Part shown: in pieces, positions 50,243 through 58,902 of the stretch
Numbering within the stretch: the stretch's first letter is position 1
How the letters are laid out: each line of letters opens with the position of its first letter
Translations under genes and position numbers: made by a program
The notes under the pieces: generated by a model
What the model was told of the DNA's origin: nothing
The model's input: the letters and a program-made list of their open reading frames with translations, nothing else
Database searches by the model: none
From: SFWF01 sp045636705
GTDB taxonomy: Bacteria; Bacillota; Clostridia; Oscillospirales; Acutalibacteraceae
Length of the DNA stretch: 60,130 bases
NCBI GenBank assembly: GCA_045636705.1
Contig: JAZTYA010000029.1
Span: forward strand, 1-60,130
Reading direction: 5' to 3'

Positions 50243-50599
50243 TTAAAACAGCCCCGGCATTCCCGGAATGTTAAGTCCGCTTGTGATTTCGCCCATCTCG
50301 GTTTCGCTGGTCTTTACAGCCGTGCCGATAGCCTCGTTTACTGCAAGAGTTACGAAATCTTCCAGCATCTCGGGGTCGCCCTCGCACTCTTCTAATGCTT
50401 CGGGTTTAATTTTAACCGACAAAACCTCGTGCTTGCCGTTAACGGTAACGCTAACCATTCCGCCACCTGCGGTGCCTGTATATTCACGAGCATCCAAGTC
50501 GGCCTGAAGGGTAGCCATATTTTCTTGCATTTCCTGAACCTTTTTAAGCATCTGCTGTTGGTTCATACCGCCGTTACTGTTTGGAATTCTAACTTTCAT
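50243..50599 (-). CDS. YbaB/EbfC family nucleoid-associated protein
   Basis: This 118-residue protein binds DNA as a dimer with a tweezer shape. MNQQQMLKKVQEMQENMATLQ and TGTAGGGMVSVTVNGKHEVLSVKI are family hallmarks. It lies between dnaX and recR, with 3 bases before recR. Confidence 0.95.
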   Translation of the reverse strand: MKVRIPNSNGGMNQQQMLKKVQEMQENMATLQADLDAREYTGTAGGGMVSVTVNGKHEVLSVKIKPEALEECEGDPEMLEDFVTLAVNEAIGTAVKTSETEMGEITSGLNIPGMPGLF

Positions 50600-50623
50600 T
50601 TTATATCTCCTTTAGGCAGATTG

Positions 50624-52204
50624 TCAGCCTTGCATTTGTTTTAACTTTTCGGCAAGAGCCTTAAGAGGGTCTTCTTCGGCGCTTACCTGTTTTTTGTGAT
50701 AGGGTCCTAGCTTATAGGTCACACCTAAAACGTCCTCTGCCGCCTTGCGAACTGCATCGCGGTAGATAGAATTTTTGTGGTTTATAAGGTCGCGGAACTG
50801 TGGGTTCGGCGCATCAATAAGCAGGTATTGTCCTTGTATAAAGGCGCTAGAGCCGTCGAGCACGCCAACAATTAAAGGACAGGTGGTTTTTAAGGTCTTT
50901 AAAATTTCCTGCCACTCTTTAACGGGGGCTTCGGCTTGGTCGGTTGGAGCCTCAACCTCTGCTTTTTGAGGAGCTGAAACCTCTGTTGGCTCTACCTTTT
51001 CCGGTTTTGGCTCTGCAGTTTTGCCAGCTTCCGTTTTAGCTTCAACCTTTGTTGCCACAGGCTTTACAGTACCGCTTTCAAGAAGTCTGATTCGTTTTTC
51101 AAGCGAGTCCAAATCAGAGGACAAGGCAGGGTTACAAAGTTTTATTATGGTCATTTCAAAAACGCTTCTTCTGCTGCCTGTTTGCATTGCGGCAATGCTG
51201 TCTGATAGCATCTTTAAGGCTCTCATAATATCCTTAATATCAAAGGCTTCTGCCTTTTTATTTAAAATTTCAAGCCAGGTTTTGCTTGCAACGACGGGCT
51301 TGTTGTCACCCTTTACCGCCTTGCAGACCATAATATCTCTAAAGTGGGCGCAAAGCTCGTTTGCAAGACGCTGCATATCAACCGAGTTTCTGTGCAAAGT
51401 GTCAACAAGGGTTAAAGCCTCTTCGCAGTCGCAGTTTAAAATAGCATCGGAAAGCTTGTTTAACCATTCGTTTCCCGACATACCGCAAACCTCGGTCACA
51501 AGGTCGGCGGTTACCTCCTTTGATACCGAAATGCAAAGGTCAAGAATTGACAAGGCGTCACGCATTCCGCCATCTGCTGCGGCGGCGATAAGGGTTGCCG
51601 CATCCTCGGTAATGGTAAAGCCCTCCTTGTCGGCTACGTAGTGAAGCCTTTCGGCAATTTTTTCGGGTGCAATTCTTCTAAAATCGAAACGTTGGCAACG
51701 CGAAAGAATGGTCGCAGGAATTTTATGAACCTCGGTGGTTGCCAAAATAAAGATTACGTGTGCAGGCGGCTCTTCAATGGTTTTAAGAAGGGCGTTGAAT
51801 GCCTGAATTGAAAGCATATGTACCTCGTCGATTATGAAGACGCGATACTTTAAAGCTGTAGGAGAAAAGGAGATTTGTTCACGAAGAAGTCTAACGTCGT
51901 CAATACCGTTGTTCGAAGCGGCATCTATTTCAACCACGTCGGTAGCGGCCTCACTGCCGATAAGATTGCAAGACTCACATTCAAGGCAAGGGTCGCCGTT
52001 GTTAGCAGATAAACAGTTTACCGCATGGGCTAAAATTTTTGCGCAAGAGGTCTTACCCGTGCCTCTCGTTCCTGTGAACAAATAGGCATGAGAAATCTTA
52101 CCTGCCGCAAGCTCTGCTTTTAGGGTTTCGGTAATATGGTCCTGACCGTAAACATCCGAAAAGGTCTTTGGACGGTATTTTCGGTATAAAGCCTTGTATG
52201 CCAT
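50624..52204 (-). CDS. dnaX: DNA polymerase III subunit gamma/tau
   Basis: DnaX is the ATPase core of the clamp loader. The 526-residue product has Walker A (GTRGTGKTSCAK), the four-Cys zinc module (CLSANNGDPCLECESC), DEVH-type Walker B (VFIIDEVHMLS) and the sensor SRC. A low-complexity Glu/Lys/Pro linker (about 390-440) precedes the tau part. ATG 52204 gives the canonical MAYKALYRKYRPKTF and follows AAGGAGA; an upstream frame extends into the SRP RNA. Confidence 0.95.
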   Translation of the reverse strand: MAYKALYRKYRPKTFSDVYGQDHITETLKAELAAGKISHAYLFTGTRGTGKTSCAKILAHAVNCLSANNGDPCLECESCNLIGSEAATDVVEIDAASNNGIDDVRLLREQISFSPTALKYRVFIIDEVHMLSIQAFNALLKTIEEPPAHVIFILATTEVHKIPATILSRCQRFDFRRIAPEKIAERLHYVADKEGFTITEDAATLIAAAADGGMRDALSILDLCISVSKEVTADLVTEVCGMSGNEWLNKLSDAILNCDCEEALTLVDTLHRNSVDMQRLANELCAHFRDIMVCKAVKGDNKPVVASKTWLEILNKKAEAFDIKDIMRALKMLSDSIAAMQTGSRRSVFEMTIIKLCNPALSSDLDSLEKRIRLLESGTVKPVATKVEAKTEAGKTAEPKPEKVEPTEVSAPQKAEVEAPTDQAEAPVKEWQEILKTLKTTCPLIVGVLDGSSAFIQGQYLLIDAPNPQFRDLINHKNSIYRDAVRKAAEDVLGVTYKLGPYHKKQVSAEEDPLKALAEKLKQMQG

Positions 52205-52226
52205 AGTTTCTCCTTTATTATAAAAA

Positions 52227-52372
52227 CGTCTGTACAGTCGGGCGTACGAATGAACCGATTTACTGCGGCGCACAGAGTGAACTGCTTAATGCTGCTCGGT
52301 TCCCCGCCTGACATGGTTCACGGTACCCCGTCGCACAGGACCCGTCCATTCGCACACCCCACTATACAGACG
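52227..52372 (-). ncRNA. ffs: Signal recognition particle RNA (4.5S-like)
   Basis: On the minus strand the domain-IV-like core GTCAGGCGGGGAACCGAGCAGC (described in part) is present, and the ends CGTCTGTA and TACAGACG pair. At about 146 bases it is the small bacterial type without a clear Alu domain, shorter than the roughly 270-base form of Bacillus. SRP RNA next to dnaX is usual in Firmicutes. Ends are estimated from the closing stem. Confidence 0.88.
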
Positions 52373-52390
52373 AGGCTAATTCGCTAATAT

Positions 52391-52419
52391 ATTATAATAT
52401 ATTATACTCTTCTTTACAA
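52391..52419 (-). promoter_or_regulatory. Promoter of the SRP RNA (and dnaX)
   Basis: On the minus strand TTGTAA (52419-52414) and TATAAT (52396-52391) are 17 bases apart, with the start expected a few bases before the mature RNA end. Confidence 0.75.
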
Positions 52420-52457
52420 GAGTTATTTTTGTTAATAAAAGATTTACGAAAAATTTG

Positions 52458-52486
52458 TTGTAGTTTGGGCGTTTTTTTGATATTAT
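52458..52486 (+). promoter_or_regulatory. Promoter-like site for the NUDIX gene
   Basis: TTGTAG (52458-52463) and TATTAT (52481-52486) have 17-base spacing, 44 bases before the ATG. The match is moderate. Confidence 0.4.
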
Positions 52487-52530
52487 TATAATAATATTAC
52501 TCTACTTTTAAAGATAAAGAGGCAACAAAA

Positions 52531-53049
52531 ATGGAAATTTGGGACATACTTGACCAGAACGGCGTTGTTACGGGTAAAACTGCAATTCGCGGTAAAACGA
52601 GCCTTAAAAACGGCGAATATCATTTGGTCGTTCATATATGGGTCGTTTCTTCCTACGGCAATTTGCTTATTCAAAAAAGAAGCGAAAGAAAGAAGCTAAT
52701 GCCCGGCGAATGGGCCGCTACGGGTGGTTCTGCCGTTTCGGGCGAAAGTTCTATTTATGCGGCGGCAAGAGAACTTAAAGAGGAGCTCGGTATTGGAGCT
52801 ATAAAGGGAAGCTTAAAGTTTGCGGGAAGACTTAATCGCAGAAACGCGCTTTTGGACGTGTGGTTTATAAAGTGCGATGCCGACATTTCTCGTCTTCGCC
52901 TTCAAAAAAGCGAGGTCGCAGAGGTAAAATGGGTCACACCCGACGAACTTAAATGTATGATAGAGAACAAAAAGTATCATAATTACGGAAAAGAGTATTT
53001 TAATTTAGTATTTGATTATCTTGAAAAAATGAAAGAGGCAAAAATCTAG
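52531..53049 (+). CDS. NUDIX hydrolase
   Basis: The Nudix box GX5EX7REUXEEXGU is perfect (GSAVSGE ... RELKEELGI, about residues 70-92). The 172-residue product resembles isopentenyl-diphosphate isomerase-like and NUDIX hydrolases that begin EIWDILDQNG; the substrate is not known. It has an AGGCAAC-type weak ribosome binding site. The stop is one base before the next gene, so it may head the following group of membrane protein genes. Confidence 0.92.
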   Translation: MEIWDILDQNGVVTGKTAIRGKTSLKNGEYHLVVHIWVVSSYGNLLIQKRSERKKLMPGEWAATGGSAVSGESSIYAAARELKEELGIGAIKGSLKFAGRLNRRNALLDVWFIKCDADISRLRLQKSEVAEVKWVTPDELKCMIENKKYHNYGKEYFNLVFDYLEKMKEAKI

Positions 53050-53050
53050 T

Positions 53051-53968
53051 ATGAGCATAAATTTAGAGGGCAAAAAGTGTGCTATTTGCGGAGCATATCT
53101 TTTCCCGGAGGATGATGTGGCTTTCTGCCCGACCTGTGGCGCTCCGCATCATCGCGAATGTTATAAAAAGGCGGGCAAGTGCGGCTTTGAAGAGCTTCAC
53201 GGAACCGAAAATCAATATAGTGAACCAATAGTGGAGTCCAAGGAAACAAAGGCAGAGTCCAAGGCGGAAGAAAAGGCCGAAAACAAATGTATCGTTTGCA
53301 AAAAAAGTCTGCCTGAGGACACACGCTACTGTCCTTATTGCGGCGCTCCGACAAGAACGCCCGTAACTTTTGAAACTTTATCTCCCTTTGTGGCGCTTGA
53401 CGGAAGCACCGAGATAGAGGACGGGGTTACCGTAAAAGAGGTAACGCCTATTATTGCTACTAATCAGTTAAGATATATTTCCCGTTTTATAAAAAAGGAT
53501 AAGCTTTCTTGGAACTGGGCAGCATTTTTGTTCCCACACGTTTGGTTTGGGTTTAGAAAAATGTTCTCGGCTTCCTGGGCTTTTAGCGTAGGATTTATAA
53601 TTTCAAGCCTGCTTACAATGCCTTTTAACATGGCCATAACAAAGCTTCCCGGATACGCCGATATTACAGGCGGTTCTGCTATGATAGGAAGATTTATTAT
53701 GGAAAACGTTCATTTGGTTGACCGAAGCGTTTTGCTTTTGGCGGCGATAGGCTCCTTTTTAGACCTGGCTCTGATGGTTTTAGGCGGACTTATCGGAGAT
53801 AAGATATACAAAAAACACGTAATCCGTGTAGCAAAAGAAATCAAAGAGAGCGACGACAAGGAATCTGTTCTTCTTAAAAAAGGGAAAATCGCCCTTTTTG
53901 TGCCTGTCCTCGTTTTTGCAATGGTCAATTATTTGCCAAGCTTGATTTTTGCTCTTATAGGGGTGTAA
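53051..53968 (+). CDS. Zinc-ribbon/RING-like membrane protein (DUF2628-like)
   Basis: The 305-residue product has a RING-like N-terminus (CAICG...CPTCGAPHHRECY...C, residues 10-45), a second zinc ribbon (CIVCKKSL...CPYCGAP, about 79-100), and a C-terminal part with KLSWNWAAFLFPHVWFGFRKMF, typical of DUF2628, and three or four membrane helices. Prokaryotic RING proteins of this type are uncharacterised. It lies 6 bases before a paralogue-like gene. Confidence 0.82.
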   Translation: MSINLEGKKCAICGAYLFPEDDVAFCPTCGAPHHRECYKKAGKCGFEELHGTENQYSEPIVESKETKAESKAEEKAENKCIVCKKSLPEDTRYCPYCGAPTRTPVTFETLSPFVALDGSTEIEDGVTVKEVTPIIATNQLRYISRFIKKDKLSWNWAAFLFPHVWFGFRKMFSASWAFSVGFIISSLLTMPFNMAITKLPGYADITGGSAMIGRFIMENVHLVDRSVLLLAAIGSFLDLALMVLGGLIGDKIYKKHVIRVAKEIKESDDKESVLLKKGKIALFVPVLVFAMVNYLPSLIFALIGV

Positions 53969-53973
53969 AATTT

Positions 53974-54765
53974 ATGGAAAATAAAATATGTTTTCAATGC
54001 AAAGAAAAAAACGACCCTTCTTTTAGCTACTGTAAAAGATGCGGTGCACCGCTACCCGTTGTTGAGGAAAAAACCGATTTAAGCGCAGAGGTGGTCTCTG
54101 AAAACAACACTTCGCATTTTGAAGAGGACACCATTGACGGCGTAAACGCAGAGCACGTAAGAGCTTTTGTTGGCAAAAACAACACTCGCATAATGGATAG
54201 CTTTTACAACATGAGCATATACAATAAAAAGACCTCTTTTTGCGCGCCTGTTTTGATTTTAGGTCTGCTTATGGGCTTTTTTGGTATGTCGATTTGGTTC
54301 TTTTACAGAAAAATGAACAAGATAGGCTTTTTGCTTTTAAGCATTCCTTTAATTTTTTCGTGTGTAGACGTAGCTCTTAATTTTGAGGTTATAAAGAATT
54401 TTTTAAAGGGATATACCGAGATTTTTTCTTTGTATATGCTTGATACCGAAGCCTTAAACAATCAATTAACTAATCTTTACGCGGATTTTGCACAAAATTT
54501 TGTTTCTTTTTTACCCGACGTCAGAAACATTATTGAAAGCATAGCGGCACCTATTTTTATGTCGGTGTTTGCCCTTTACTTTTATAAAAGACATGCGGTT
54601 AAAAAGGTCAAGGAAATCTGCGCTTACAACAAAGAGGACAGCAACTTGTCGCTTAAACTCTTCTTATCGGGCGGAACCTCTGCTATAAGAACGGCTATTC
54701 CGTTTGCCGCAACCTTTGCTTTAACGCTGGGACTCGTGGTTTTACTGACTGCTCTGCTTATTTAG
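53974..54765 (+). CDS. Zinc-ribbon membrane protein, relative of the preceding gene
   Basis: This 263-residue protein has one zinc ribbon (CFQCKEKN...CKRCGAP), then a conserved block GVNAEHVRAFVGKNNTRIMD before four membrane helices, including ILGLLMGFFGMSIWFFYRKMNKIGF. The GVxxEHVxxFVGKN block and W-Y/F-RKM helix link it to the same family as its neighbour, suggesting duplication. Function is unknown. Confidence 0.8.
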   Translation: MENKICFQCKEKNDPSFSYCKRCGAPLPVVEEKTDLSAEVVSENNTSHFEEDTIDGVNAEHVRAFVGKNNTRIMDSFYNMSIYNKKTSFCAPVLILGLLMGFFGMSIWFFYRKMNKIGFLLLSIPLIFSCVDVALNFEVIKNFLKGYTEIFSLYMLDTEALNNQLTNLYADFAQNFVSFLPDVRNIIESIAAPIFMSVFALYFYKRHAVKKVKEICAYNKEDSNLSLKLFLSGGTSAIRTAIPFAATFALTLGLVVLLTALLI

Positions 54766-54776
54766 TTTTAAAAAAG

Positions 54777-55493
54777 ATGAAAAAAGTAAAAGACTTAAAG
54801 ATAAGAACAAAAAGAATATTGGCGGTTTTGTCCCTTTTAGTAGCCTTTGGTGTGTTTTATTTTGTGGCTCATTTTGTGGTTTTCCGCTTTATATCTTCTT
54901 CCTCTGCCACAGGGTTTAAGGAGTTTATAGAAGGCTTTGGAGCCGTTGGTGTTTTTGTGGCGCTTGGCATTCAGGTTCTTCAGGTTTTTATAGCCTTTAT
55001 ACCGGGTGAGTTTGTCGAGGTAGGATTAGGATTCTGTTTCGGCGCGGTAGGTGGAACCTTGCTTTGCCTTTTAGGTGTGGGACTAGCATCAACCTTTGTG
55101 TTTTTGCTTGTCAAAAAATGGGGAATAAGACTCGTAGAGCTTTTTGTTTCAACCGAAAAAATCAACTCACTATCCTTTATAAACAACGAAAAGAAGCTAA
55201 AAAGGGTGACCTTTTTTCTCTTTTTAATTCCGGGTACGCCTAAGGACGTGCTAACCTATATAGTGCCCTTGACCCGAATAAAACTAACCGAATTTTTGGT
55301 AATATCCCTTATTGCAAGGGTGCCCTCGGTGGTTTCTTCGACTGTGGGTGGACATCTTTTCGAGGACGGCAAATATTTAGAGGGAATAATCCTTTTATTA
55401 TCAACAATGGCGGTAAGCCTTTTGGGGCTTTTTATTTACAATAAAATAACCGCAAAATACAAAGAAAAAAGGACAAGAAATGATAGCGCTTAA
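54777..55493 (+). CDS. TVP38/TMEM64 (DedA-like) membrane protein
   Basis: The 238-residue product has about six membrane segments. The family core is LQVFIAFIPGEFVEVGLGF, with G-rich helix CLLGVGLASTFVFLLVKKWG and FLIPGTPKDVLTYIVPLT. Related proteins act as lipid scramblases or undecaprenyl/polyprenyl phosphate flippases in some bacteria; the role here is inferred only. It overlaps the next gene by 14 bases. Confidence 0.88.
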   Translation: MKKVKDLKIRTKRILAVLSLLVAFGVFYFVAHFVVFRFISSSSATGFKEFIEGFGAVGVFVALGIQVLQVFIAFIPGEFVEVGLGFCFGAVGGTLLCLLGVGLASTFVFLLVKKWGIRLVELFVSTEKINSLSFINNEKKLKRVTFFLFLIPGTPKDVLTYIVPLTRIKLTEFLVISLIARVPSVVSSTVGGHLFEDGKYLEGIILLLSTMAVSLLGLFIYNKITAKYKEKRTRNDSA

Positions 55494-55701
55494 GATAATT
55501 ATAGGTTTAGTCGGAGTAGCCTTTTTGCTCTTTGGCTATCTTATCTTTTTTAGAAAAAAGTATGACCTAATAAATGGCTTTACCGCCGACTTTTTGGCAG
55601 GCAGAAAGGATGAACCTTATGCCAAAAGGATAGGACTAATTGAATTTATAATAGGCATAGTTTTTCTTTTAGTGCTTTTGGTATTAATAATTTTTGCATA
55701 A
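55480..55701 (+). CDS. DUF3784-like small membrane protein
   Basis: This 73-residue protein has two membrane helices (about 3-24 and 50-72) joined by a polar loop YDLINGFTADFLAGRKDEPY, the pattern of DUF3784. Function is unknown. It overlaps the TVP38-like gene by 14 bases and ends the group, with a terminator after it. Confidence 0.75.
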   Translation: MIALKIIIGLVGVAFLLFGYLIFFRKKYDLINGFTADFLAGRKDEPYAKRIGLIEFIIGIVFLLVLLVLIIFA

Positions 55702-55702
55702 G

Positions 55703-55734
55703 AAAAAGCAGAGGGTTTAACCCCTCTGCTTTTA
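55703..55734. terminator. Bidirectional terminator between DUF3784 and GtrA genes
   Basis: AAAAGCAGAGG and CCTCTGCTTTT form an 11-bp stem with flanking A and T runs, between convergent genes. Confidence 0.9.
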
Positions 55735-55755
55735 AATTTTATATTGTTTTTCATT

Positions 55756-56151
55756 TTATAATGTGTCTTCTTTCCCACGATAGACCACAAATTTGCAGAA
55801 TAAAAATTCTAAAATAAAGTTTGCAATCATTGTTGCTGCGAGGATTAAAAAGTCGTTTACGCCAAGCGCCTCGGCCATATTTCCAAGACAGGTTGAAAGG
55901 GGAGTAAAGACCAAATAAAACCCAAAAACTTTAAGCATTGCCACAGGCACATTCGCCGCCGATTTAAAGGTGTATTTTCGGTTAAGGGTAAAATTCCAAA
56001 GAATAGAAAGCACAAGAGATATAAGATATGGAATCCAATATTCCTTAATAAAAATTTCAAGGAGTGCAAAGGATCCAATTTGAATTATTCCTGCCGAAAT
56101 AGAAAATAGGGTAAACTTAATTGCCTGCCATGCTTGATTTTTTTCGCTCAT
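55756..56151 (-). CDS. GtrA-family membrane protein
   Basis: GtrA-like proteins have four membrane helices and are thought to move lipid-linked sugars across the membrane. The 131-residue product fits (FTLFSISAGIIQIGSFALLE, then LSILWNFTLNRKYTF and a C-terminal helix pair). ATG 56151 lies about 9 bases after GAAAGGA. It is the last gene of the six-gene minus-strand operon. Confidence 0.9.
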   Translation of the reverse strand: MSEKNQAWQAIKFTLFSISAGIIQIGSFALLEIFIKEYWIPYLISLVLSILWNFTLNRKYTFKSAANVPVAMLKVFGFYLVFTPLSTCLGNMAEALGVNDFLILAATMIANFILEFLFCKFVVYRGKEDTL

Positions 56152-56173
56152 AGTACCGTTTCCTTTCAAAATG

Positions 56174-56881
56174 TTATATGAGGGATTCTAAAAAGCTATC
56201 AAGCTCTTCGAAACTTCCCCTGGGATAAACCGAAATATCTTCGTTTTCCTTATTGATTAAACAGTCGGTCAGAAGAAAAACCTTCATTCCGATTTTCTCG
56301 GCTATCATATCATCCGATACGTCATTGCCAACCATTAAACAATTTTCGGGTAATACGCCAAGATTTTCGCAGACCTCAAGGTAATAGTTGGGGTTAGGCT
56401 TACAAAAGGTCGAACTTTCAAAAGTGGTAAAAAGTTCAAAATCCTCTGCTTTAAGTCCTGCCCAACGAATTCGGCTAACGGTGGCAACCTTGGGGAATAA
56501 TGGGTTGGTGGCAAGGGCAACTCTAAGGCCTAAACTTTTTACTTTTTCAACAATTTCTAAAGCCTTTTTTGTAAAACCGCAAACCTCGCTGACCTTTTGA
56601 AATTCAGTTTCATAGAACTCATCAAAGATGTGGGTTTGCTCCTTTATTTTTTCGCCGTATATTTTTGCAAGCGCATCCCAGAAAACCTCTTCGTTAGACC
56701 TTGTGCCATCGTTTTTAACCATAGCAACGGTGCCTGCCATAACCGACTTTGCAAAACTTACAGGCTCATATCCTAAAGGTGCGGCGGTTGCCGACAACTT
56801 TTTGAGATATGTTGCTACAAACAGGTCTTGGTCCATCGGAAGAAGGGTTCCGTCTAAATCGAATAAAACAGTAGTTATCAT
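56174..56881 (-). CDS. HAD-family hydrolase
   Basis: The 235-residue product has HAD motif I (LFDLDGTLLPMD), motif II in ALATNPLFP, and motif IV (VGNDVSDDMIAEK), so it is a phosphatase-type HAD with a helical cap. The substrate is unknown. ATG 56881 gives motif I at the N-terminus and follows AAAGGA by about 10 bases; an upstream frame start at 56929 would add unrelated sequence. Confidence 0.9.
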   Translation of the reverse strand: MITTVLFDLDGTLLPMDQDLFVATYLKKLSATAAPLGYEPVSFAKSVMAGTVAMVKNDGTRSNEEVFWDALAKIYGEKIKEQTHIFDEFYETEFQKVSEVCGFTKKALEIVEKVKSLGLRVALATNPLFPKVATVSRIRWAGLKAEDFELFTTFESSTFCKPNPNYYLEVCENLGVLPENCLMVGNDVSDDMIAEKIGMKVFLLTDCLINKENEDISVYPRGSFEELDSFLESLI

Positions 56882-56906
56882 TTTAAGGCGTCCTTTAGCT
56901 TTAAGA

Positions 56907-57599
56907 TTAGAAGAAAAATTTGCGTTCAAGCATTTCTCTGGCGGCGGAGTTTATTGCTAAATAAATAAGAAGTCCGCCAAGCAAAACGAAGACGATTAAA
57001 GGATAGGTTGACCAACCGATAAAGCCGATGCCAAAGGTTAGGGTTAAGAGATATTCCAGTAAAAGAAGAAAGCCTCCAAAAAGTATGAAACTGCCGCCTG
57101 AAATGTATAGACGGCCTCTTTTAAGATAACGAAGCAGAGTGACAATAGCGGTTACTAAAAGAGATAAAAATCCAACAACCGGCAGAGCAAAGGTTAAAAA
57201 CCAGTTTCCGCTTGTTGCAAAATTTATATAAAACAAATACACCGCCAGGGCTAAAAAACTGCAGGGCACGAAGATAACGGGATTAGGCTTTTTAAACCAA
57301 AGAGGCAAAGCAAAAGCCACATACATAACAATTAATCCGCCTGCCACAAAGCCGAACCAGTCGAGTTTGCCGTTTGGCTGAAGGTCGGAAAAGAAGCTAA
57401 TAACCAACGGCAAAAGGAATAAGATAATAATCACTCCGCCAAGCGCCTTTAAGCCTGAATGAGCCTTTGGCTTTTTGTTTTTTGGATAAGAACTTTTGTC
57501 TTCGCGATTTAAAAAATCGGGATGACAAACGGTAGTGCCGCATAGCGGACACTTCTTTTCCGTGTCGGACAATTTTACGCCGCATTTTATACAGTACAT
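56907..57599 (-). CDS. DUF6320 zinc-ribbon membrane protein
   Basis: The start MYCIKCGVKLSDTEKKCPLCG is a zinc ribbon; six or so membrane helices follow. DUF6320 proteins in clostridia are commonly encoded next to an acyl/acetyltransferase, as here. Function is unknown. AGGAGGG lies 8 bases before the ATG, and the gene follows the acyltransferase by 13 bases. Confidence 0.83.
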   Translation of the reverse strand: MYCIKCGVKLSDTEKKCPLCGTTVCHPDFLNREDKSSYPKNKKPKAHSGLKALGGVIIILFLLPLVISFFSDLQPNGKLDWFGFVAGGLIVMYVAFALPLWFKKPNPVIFVPCSFLALAVYLFYINFATSGNWFLTFALPVVGFLSLLVTAIVTLLRYLKRGRLYISGGSFILFGGFLLLLEYLLTLTFGIGFIGWSTYPLIVFVLLGGLLIYLAINSAAREMLERKFFF

Positions 57600-57612
57600 T
57601 TTTTCATCCCTC

Positions 57613-58899
57613 CTAATTTTGATTGCTTTCGACCGTAACCGAAAGACCCAGTTCTCTTAAAATTTCGAAAAAGTGTCTTTCAAGCTCTGCGTCTTTAATG
57701 TTTCTTATAAAATTGACGTAAACAGTGTCGCCGAAAGACAACATACCGCAGTTATACGGAGCCGCCGCTTGAACGCCTAGAATAAAATCAAAGCGTTCGA
57801 TATATTTTTCCATAACTGACGGCACACGGATTTTGCCAAGATTAGAGAGCGAAAGGCAAGATTTTCTTTCGCCAACCGTGTCAAAAACCGCCTTCATAAC
57901 GGCATTTTTGAGAGGTAAGGGGATAAGTCTTACCAAAGGGTTTTGCTCGTCGCCTACGTTAGTTGCAATAACCTGACTCATATGTTTTGCGGTAAAATCA
58001 AGACCCATTTTATGTTTTATTACTTCGCAAATTTCAGACAAGGAATATTCGCCAAGCCTTGGGTCTATTTCGGGAATTGTATACATGGCGAAATTTCTTA
58101 AAGTGTTGCTTTTATATAGGCTTCTTAAGTTTACGGGGATAAGAAGTTTTATAAGCTTTTGCCTTTTTACTATCGGATTTTTTTCGTTCTGAAGGCGGGT
58201 GAGCGCAAGCATTATTACCGCGCTCATAAAGACGGTAAGCGTCGAGTTATATTCGTGGGCAAGCTTTAAGGCATCGGCCACGGGGATTTTAAAACAAACG
58301 AGGTTTAAAAAGCCGTCGCCTTGCGGGTCGCCGTACATGTGCCAAGCGTTTGTGTCCTTTCGGCTTAAAGGTACTGCCCCTGCGTTTTTTGGGAAGCAGT
58401 CCTCGAGCTCTTCTTCGGTGGGAGCACTTTTTCGGTCGAGAACTCCGTTTTCGAAAGGAATGATTATTTTATATCTTTGCTCAAGATACTCCGCTACAAG
58501 ATTTTTTAAAAAAATCAAGCCCCCGGTGCCGTCGGTTAAGGAGTGAAAAAACTCAACCGCAATTCGATTTTTATAAACAATTACACGAAAGGCACAGCGG
58601 CGCATTTCCTTTTTGCTCATAAAGGTAAGGGGATAGCTATATTCGGGCTGAAGCTTAGGAGTTGAGTCCAGTTGCTCTAAATAATACCAAAAAACACCTT
58701 TTCTAAGCCTTGCCGCAATAGAGGGAAAGCGTTTAATGGTAACGCTTAAAGCCGTGCTTAATATATCGGTATCGACCTCTTCGACGAGGGTTACCGATTG
58801 CCTGAAAACGTTGCTCCAATTTTTGCGCCTTGCCGCAGGATATATTTTTGCCGCGTTGTCAAGGCGAAGCCAACGAAGCCTTTTTGTCTTTCTTTCCAT
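57613..58899 (-). CDS. Condensation-domain/alcohol acetyltransferase-like acyltransferase
   Basis: The 428-residue product belongs to the CoA-dependent acyltransferase superfamily that includes wax-ester synthases and condensation domains. The catalytic HHxxxDG motif appears as FHSLTDG with H119 and D123 kept; the non-essential first His is Phe. A possible second structural motif DFILGVQAAAPYNCG is near the C-terminus. Substrates are unknown; lipid or alcohol acylation is likely by family. It starts 3 bases after the DegV stop and is translationally coupled. Confidence 0.82.
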   Translation of the reverse strand: MERKTKRLRWLRLDNAAKIYPAARRKNWSNVFRQSVTLVEEVDTDILSTALSVTIKRFPSIAARLRKGVFWYYLEQLDSTPKLQPEYSYPLTFMSKKEMRRCAFRVIVYKNRIAVEFFHSLTDGTGGLIFLKNLVAEYLEQRYKIIIPFENGVLDRKSAPTEEELEDCFPKNAGAVPLSRKDTNAWHMYGDPQGDGFLNLVCFKIPVADALKLAHEYNSTLTVFMSAVIMLALTRLQNEKNPIVKRQKLIKLLIPVNLRSLYKSNTLRNFAMYTIPEIDPRLGEYSLSEICEVIKHKMGLDFTAKHMSQVIATNVGDEQNPLVRLIPLPLKNAVMKAVFDTVGERKSCLSLSNLGKIRVPSVMEKYIERFDFILGVQAAAPYNCGMLSFGDTVYVNFIRNIKDAELERHFFEILRELGLSVTVESNQN

Positions 58900-58902
58900 A
58901 GC

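Noticed and set aside
50900..51060. Programmed frameshift site in dnaX
   Set aside because: Only a run of five A bases before GC was found in the linker region, not a classic A-AAA-AAG slippery site with a following stem.
51021..51641. 206-codon plus-strand frame inside dnaX
   Set aside because: It is antisense to a clear dnaX sequence and has low-complexity composition without any recognisable motif.
53051..54765. Ubiquitin-like conjugation system suggested by the RING-like domain
   Set aside because: No E1-, E2- or ubiquitin-like gene lies nearby, and the membrane domain is of DUF2628 type.
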